A stretch of DNA of 64,000 bases from Paraburkholderia sejongensis (lineage in GTDB: Bacteria > Pseudomonadota > Gammaproteobacteria > Burkholderiales > Burkholderiaceae): the NCBI RefSeq assembly GCF_020880815.1, contig NZ_JAJITD010000007.1, positions 339,304 through 403,303 of the forward strand, given 5' to 3'. The notes under the pieces were generated by a model that did not search any database, was not told where the DNA came from, and worked only from the letters and a program-made list of their open reading frames with translations. Shown here piece after piece: positions 60,316 to 64,000 of the stretch (position 1 is the stretch's first letter; each line of letters starts with the position of its first letter). A program made the translations under genes and the position numbers.

Positions 60316-60821
60316 GCCTGTTCCTCGTCTTCGTCTTCTTCCTCGTCGTCATCGCCGCCGAGCTGTTCCAGCGCAACCGCGAGGTTGGCCATTTCGACCG
60401 CCACGCGCGCCGCGTCGCGACCCTTTTCGGTCATGCGCGCGACCGCCTGTTCGTCGTTCTCGGTGGTCAGCACCGCGTTCGCGACCGGGATGCCGAAGTC
60501 CAGACCGATGCGGGTGATGCCCGCGCCGCTTTCGTTCGAGACCAGCTCGAAGTGGTAGGTCTCGCCGCGGATCACCGCGCCGAGCGCGATCAGCGCGTCG
60601 AATTGCGCGCTTTCCGCGAGCTTTTGTAGCGCCAGCGGGATTTCCAGCGCGCCCGGCACCGTGACCAGCAGCACGTCTTCGCCGGTCACGCCGAGGCGTT
60701 CGAGTTCTTCGATGCACGAGTCCGCGAGGCCGTTGCAGACCGGCTCGTTAAAGCGCGCCTGGACGATGCCGATACGCAGTCCGTCGCCATCGAGGTTCGG
60801 TTGGTATTGTCCGATTTCCAT
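60312..60821 (-). CDS. ribH: 6,7-dimethyl-8-ribityllumazine synthase RibH
   Basis: Makes lumazine from the RibA/D product and DHBP, the penultimate riboflavin step. 169 residues. RIGIVQARFNEPVCNGLADSC, VPGALEIPLALQKLA, GAVIRGETYHFELV and GIPVANAVLTTENDEQA are family signatures. The C-terminus is extended by an acidic tail (DDDEEEDEDEEQA). Between ribB and nusB on the same strand. Confidence 0.97.
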   Translation of the reverse strand: MEIGQYQPNLDGDGLRIGIVQARFNEPVCNGLADSCIEELERLGVTGEDVLLVTVPGALEIPLALQKLAESAQFDALIALGAVIRGETYHFELVSNESGAGITRIGLDFGIPVANAVLTTENDEQAVARMTEKGRDAARVAVEMANLAVALEQLGGDDDEEEDEDEEQA

Positions 60822-60869
60822 GTGAATTCCGTAATGTTTGAGTGGGCGCGAGGCGCGCGAGTGGCCGGG

Positions 60870-62003
60870 TCAGCCTTGCGGGGCTTGCGTGCTGCCGCCG
60901 GGCATCGGCACGAAGCCCGTGACTTCGAGACCATACCCCGACATGCTGCCGAGCTTGCGCGGATTCGACAGCACCTGCATCTTGCCGACGCCGAGTTCGC
61001 GCAGAATCTGCGCGCCGATGCCGTAGGTCTTGAAGTCGACCGGCCGGCGCTTGAGCGCATCGGCTTTTTCCTTCGAGTCGAACGCCTTGAAGACGTCGAT
61101 CAGATGGTCTTTCGTGTCGCCGCAGTTCAGCATCACGACCACGCCGAGATCGCGCTCGGCGATTTCCTTGATGGCTGCGTCGAGCGTCCACGAATGGGTG
61201 GATTCGCCGACTTCGAGCAGATCGAGCACCGACAGCGGCTCGTGCACGCGCACCGGCGTGTCGACGTCCGGGGTCGGGGTGCCGCGCACCAGCGCGAGAT
61301 GCGGCTGGCCGCTCGGCTGGTCCAGATACATGATCGCGCGGAACGCGCCGTGCGCGGTTTGCATCGTGCGTTCGCACACGCGCTCGACGATCGATTCGGT
61401 GAGGCTGCGGTAGTGGATCAGATCGGCGATCGTGCCGATCTTCAGACCGTGCTCCCCGGCGAACTTGATCAGGTCGGGCAGGCGCGCCATCGTGCCGTCG
61501 TCGTTGATCACTTCGCAGATCACCGAGGCCGGCGTGAGTCCGGCCAGCGCGGTGAGGTCGCAACCGGCTTCGGTATGGCCGGCGCGCACCAGCACGCCGC
61601 CCGGCTGGGCCATGATCGGGAACACGTGGCCCGGCTGCACGATGTGCTCGGCACGCGCGTCGGGCGCGACCGCGGCGGCGACCGTGCGGGCGCGGTCGGC
61701 GGCCGAAATGCCGGTGCTCACGCCTTCGGCCGCTTCGATGCTGACCGTGAACGCGGTGCCGTACTGGGTGCCGTTGCGGTACGTCATCAGCGGCAGATTC
61801 AGCTGCTTGCAGCGTTCCTGGGTCAGCGTCAGACAGATCAGGCCACGGCCGTAGCGAGCCATGAAATTGATCGCTTCCGGAGTGACAAACTCGGCGGCGA
61901 TCACGAGGTCGCCCTCGTTTTCGCGGTCTTCTTCGTCGACGAGGATCACCATCCGGCCGGCTTTCAGTTCGGCGATGATCTCTTGGGTGGAGGCGAGCGT
62001 CAT
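60870..62003 (-). CDS. ribB: 3,4-dihydroxy-2-butanone-4-phosphate synthase with degenerate GTP cyclohydrolase II-like domain
   Basis: A 377-residue fusion. Residues 1-205 are a complete RibB domain (VILVDEEDRENEGDLVIAAE, STGISAADRA, HVFPIMAQPGGVLVRAGHTEAG, ICEVINDDGTMAR). The C-terminal half has a RibA-like shape, but the zinc motif C-x10-C-x-C of GTP cyclohydrolase II is absent: the corresponding segment reads VHEPLSVLDLLEVGESTHSWTLD. The second activity is therefore probably lost, as in the RibBX variant described in Proteobacteria. First of ribB-ribH-nusB; no FMN riboswitch seen upstream. Confidence 0.93.
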   Translation of the reverse strand: MTLASTQEIIAELKAGRMVILVDEEDRENEGDLVIAAEFVTPEAINFMARYGRGLICLTLTQERCKQLNLPLMTYRNGTQYGTAFTVSIEAAEGVSTGISAADRARTVAAAVAPDARAEHIVQPGHVFPIMAQPGGVLVRAGHTEAGCDLTALAGLTPASVICEVINDDGTMARLPDLIKFAGEHGLKIGTIADLIHYRSLTESIVERVCERTMQTAHGAFRAIMYLDQPSGQPHLALVRGTPTPDVDTPVRVHEPLSVLDLLEVGESTHSWTLDAAIKEIAERDLGVVVMLNCGDTKDHLIDVFKAFDSKEKADALKRRPVDFKTYGIGAQILRELGVGKMQVLSNPRKLGSMSGYGLEVTGFVPMPGGSTQAPQG

Positions 62004-62502
62004 GTTGGCGAGATTTTCGGGAAAGCGCGTATTTTACGCCACGCGCGGGCCCAAGTCGCCTGGCCCGGACGACATAGATCGTTTGGCCGACTACCGGTGG
62101 GCAGGCCGCCGTTGCTAAGCTCGTCGCAACGGTTGACGCACGGCGGCGAGGAGCAGGCCGGCGCGCGCGACGCGCTTTGAAAGGTGGCGCTGACGGATTG
62201 CAACAGTGCGGAATGGCAGTGGTGAATGCTACGGTCGAATGGATCGACAGTTCGTTCGTGGCCCTGTTACACAACATGCTCCACATGCATGGAAGCTTGA
62301 CGCAGATCAAGAAAGGACGAGAAAGAACGCCGTGTTTTCAATGCGCGAGTTGCATGGTGCAGTGCGGAATAGGTCGAAAACGCGCGGTTTTGGGCGCCAT
62401 CATGCTTTGGGGGTATGGAAGCGGACGGCAAAAGTATTGGACGCCAAAATCGCGCGAGAGGTATAAAAACGTCCAACGAACTTCCTCTCTCGCCGCCGCC
62501 CC
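62004..62502. promoter_or_regulatory. Divergent region between ribB and catB
   Basis: No gene that I would defend. A TAAAAT box lies about 25 bp upstream of ribB on the minus strand. Toward catB there are a palindrome AAAAC-GCGCG-GTTTT (62377-62391) and an inverted repeat TTGGACG / CGTCCAA (62437-62443 and 62470-62476) enclosing GGTATAAA. These could be regulator sites for catBC. No catR gene is present. Confidence 0.4.
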
Positions 62503-63639
62503 ATGACCCACCCGACCATCGAACGCATCGAAACGAGCCTCGTCGATCTGCCGACGATCCGCCCTCACAAACTGTCGGTCGCCACGATGTACGGGCAGAC
62601 GCTGATGCTGGTGAGGGTCTATTGCAGCGATGGCGTGATCGGCATCGGCGAAGGCACGACGATCGCCGGGATGGCCTACGGCCCGGAAAGCCCGGAAGCG
62701 ATGAAGCTGGCGATCGACGCGTACTTCGCGCCGGCGATGATCGGCAAGGACGCAACGCGCATCCAGGCGCTGATGGCGCACCTGGGCAAGCTGGTCAAGG
62801 TCAATCATTTCTCGAAGAGCGCGCTCGAAACCGCGCTGCTCGACGCGCACGGCAAGCGCCTGGACGTGTCCGTCAGCGAACTGCTGGGCGGGCGCCGCCG
62901 TGAACGTCTGCCGGTCGCGTGGACGCTCGCCTCGGGCGATACCGCGAAGGACATCGCCGAAGCCGAGCACATGCTCGAAGTGCGCCGCCACAACGTCTTC
63001 AAGCTGAAGATCGGCGCGAAGGAACTCAAAACCGATATCAAACACGTCGCCGAGATCAAGAAAGCGGTCGGCGAGCGCGCCGCGGTGCGTGTCGACGTCA
63101 ACATGGCGTGGAGCGAGACCCAGGCCGCGTGGGCGATTCCGGCACTGGCTGACGCGGGCTGCGATCTGGTCGAGCAGCCGGTCGCATCGGCGGCCGCGCT
63201 CGCGCGCCTGATGCGCCGCTTCCCGGTCGCGCTGATGGCCGACGAAGTCCTGCAGGGCCCGGACAGCGCATTCGAAATCGCGAAGAACGGCGGCGCGGAC
63301 GTGTTCGCGATCAAGATCGAGCAGAGCGGCGGCCTGTTCGCCGCGCAACGCGTGGCCGCGATCGCCGATGCCGCCGGCATCGAGCTGTACGGCGGCACGA
63401 TGCTCGAAGGCGCGTTCAGCACGGTCGCGTCCGCGCATCTGTTCGCGAGCTTCGCGAACCTGCAATGGGGCACCGAACTGTTCGGCCCGCTGCTGATCAC
63501 CGAAGAAATTCTGACCCGGCCGCTGGACTACAGCGAATTCGAACTGACCGTGCCGAACGGCCCGGGTCTTGGCATCGAACTGGATGAAGCGAAGGTCAAG
63601 CGCTTCACTCGCGATGGGCTGATGAAAGTCACGAAGTGA
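62503..63639 (+). CDS. catB: Muconate cycloisomerase CatB
   Basis: Converts cis,cis-muconate to muconolactone in the catechol branch of the beta-ketoadipate pathway. A 378-residue enolase-superfamily enzyme. Active-site segments are HNVFKLKIG (catalytic Lys pair), DVNMAW, EQPV and MADEVL (metal Asp, Glu, Asp/Glu) and IKIEQSGG. The start ATG 62503 lacks a clear ribosome site. It lies 49 bp upstream of catC. Confidence 0.93.
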   Translation: MTHPTIERIETSLVDLPTIRPHKLSVATMYGQTLMLVRVYCSDGVIGIGEGTTIAGMAYGPESPEAMKLAIDAYFAPAMIGKDATRIQALMAHLGKLVKVNHFSKSALETALLDAHGKRLDVSVSELLGGRRRERLPVAWTLASGDTAKDIAEAEHMLEVRRHNVFKLKIGAKELKTDIKHVAEIKKAVGERAAVRVDVNMAWSETQAAWAIPALADAGCDLVEQPVASAAALARLMRRFPVALMADEVLQGPDSAFEIAKNGGADVFAIKIEQSGGLFAAQRVAAIADAAGIELYGGTMLEGAFSTVASAHLFASFANLQWGTELFGPLLITEEILTRPLDYSEFELTVPNGPGLGIELDEAKVKRFTRDGLMKVTK

Positions 63640-63688
63640 CGCCCACCCGCCCACCAATTAACACCCCCTGATTGAGGAGACGCTGACC

Positions 63689-63979
63689 ATGCTTTTCCAC
63701 GTACGAATGGACGTCAACCTGCCGGTCGATATGCCGGCGGACATCGCCAATGACATCAAGACCCGCGAAAAGGCTTACTCGCAGGACCTGCAGCGTAGCG
63801 GCAAGTGGCGCCATATCTGGCGTCTGGCCGGCGAATACGCGAACTACAGCATCTTCGATGTGGAGAGCAACGCCGAACTGCACGACATCCTGGTCGGCCT
63901 GCCTCTGTTTCCGTACATGAAGATTTCGGTGACACCTCTGTGTCGTCACCCGTCGTCGATTCGGGACGACGACATCTGA
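63689..63979 (+). CDS. catC: Muconolactone delta-isomerase CatC
   Basis: Isomerises muconolactone to the enol-lactone, following CatB. A 96-residue decameric ferredoxin-like protein. MLFHVRMDVNLPVDMP, KAYSQDLQRSGKWRHIWRLAGEYANYSIFDVESNAELH and LPLFPYMKISVTPL are family signatures. GAGGAG lies 7-8 nt before ATG 63689. Last complete gene in the window; catA may lie beyond. Confidence 0.96.
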   Translation: MLFHVRMDVNLPVDMPADIANDIKTREKAYSQDLQRSGKWRHIWRLAGEYANYSIFDVESNAELHDILVGLPLFPYMKISVTPLCRHPSSIRDDDI

Positions 63980-64000
63980 GCCCAGTGGCGAGACCACGCC

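Noticed and set aside
62004..62300. FMN riboswitch upstream of ribB
   Set aside because: None of the conserved RFN-element boxes could be found on the minus strand.
60748..62310. 520-codon frame overlapping ribB and ribH
   Set aside because: Out-of-frame shadow of ribB; Arg-rich translation.
62177..62506. 109-codon frame upstream of catB
   Set aside because: Overlaps the catB start and the putative control region; no protein features.

Overview
The window is GC-rich, densely coded DNA from a beta-proteobacterium of the Burkholderiaceae, most likely Paraburkholderia. This rests on gene content and order (fkpB-ispH, radC/rpmB-rpmG, ribB-ribH-nusB, livK-HMGF, catBC) and on codon use. It looks chromosomal, because it carries nad, rib, ribosomal-protein, isoprenoid, heme, ubiquinone and tRNA genes. 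Species is not resolved.

Layout. 1-9.97 kb holds a left-truncated MscS channel, an acyl desaturase, the NAD genes nadA-nadC with convergent nadB, ribosomal proteins L33 and L28, radC, and fkpB-ispH. 10-15.7 kb holds a complete branched-chain amino acid ABC transporter (livK, H, M, G, F), preceded by a structured regulatory gap. 15.7-24 kb holds a GNAT acetyltransferase, argD with a probable attenuating leader, a ferredoxin-type reductase, a YeeZ-like Rossmann protein, rsuA, an MFS pump and an RpiR regulator. 23.9-32.6 kb is a tightly coupled peptide uptake and hydrolysis operon: iaaA, gsiABCD, a P1-family peptidase and an M55 aminopeptidase. 32.6-40.2 kb holds an alpha/beta hydrolase, an amino-acid permease, tRNA-Leu(CAA), hemN, a YkgJ cysteine-cluster protein, a DUF1439 lipoprotein, uppP and trmB.

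40.36-47.57 kb is a compact integrated element of about 7.2 kb at the 3' end of a tRNA-Gly(CCC) gene. It is bounded by a 25-bp repeat of the tRNA 3' end and has the integrase next to the intact tRNA. It carries an AT-richer gene with a PD-(D/E)xK nuclease-like C-terminus, a serine recombinase, an excisionase-like regulator with its own promoter and operator, two further genes (one possibly a replication initiator), a repeat-bearing non-coding stretch and a small lipoprotein. On the other side of the tRNA sits an unrecognised GTG-start membrane protein.

48.8-64 kb returns to core content: a chemoreceptor, YggT, EthD, a DUF2520 protein, two small genes, a LysE exporter, ubiD, a lytic transglycosylase behind a structured non-coding region, a class I aminotransferase, nusB-ribH-ribB, and catB-catC at the right edge.

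The strongest unexplained signals are three. First, upstream of argD there is a promoter, a leaderless 16-codon ORF with four tandem Arg codons, a possible antiterminator segment and an intrinsic terminator, which together resemble a translation-coupled arginine attenuator. Second, the tRNA-Gly element has an uncharacterised nuclease-like cargo. Third, a candidate small RNA of about 136 nt is followed by tandem hairpins upstream of the transglycosylase. All functional statements come from reading the sequence; no database search was run.
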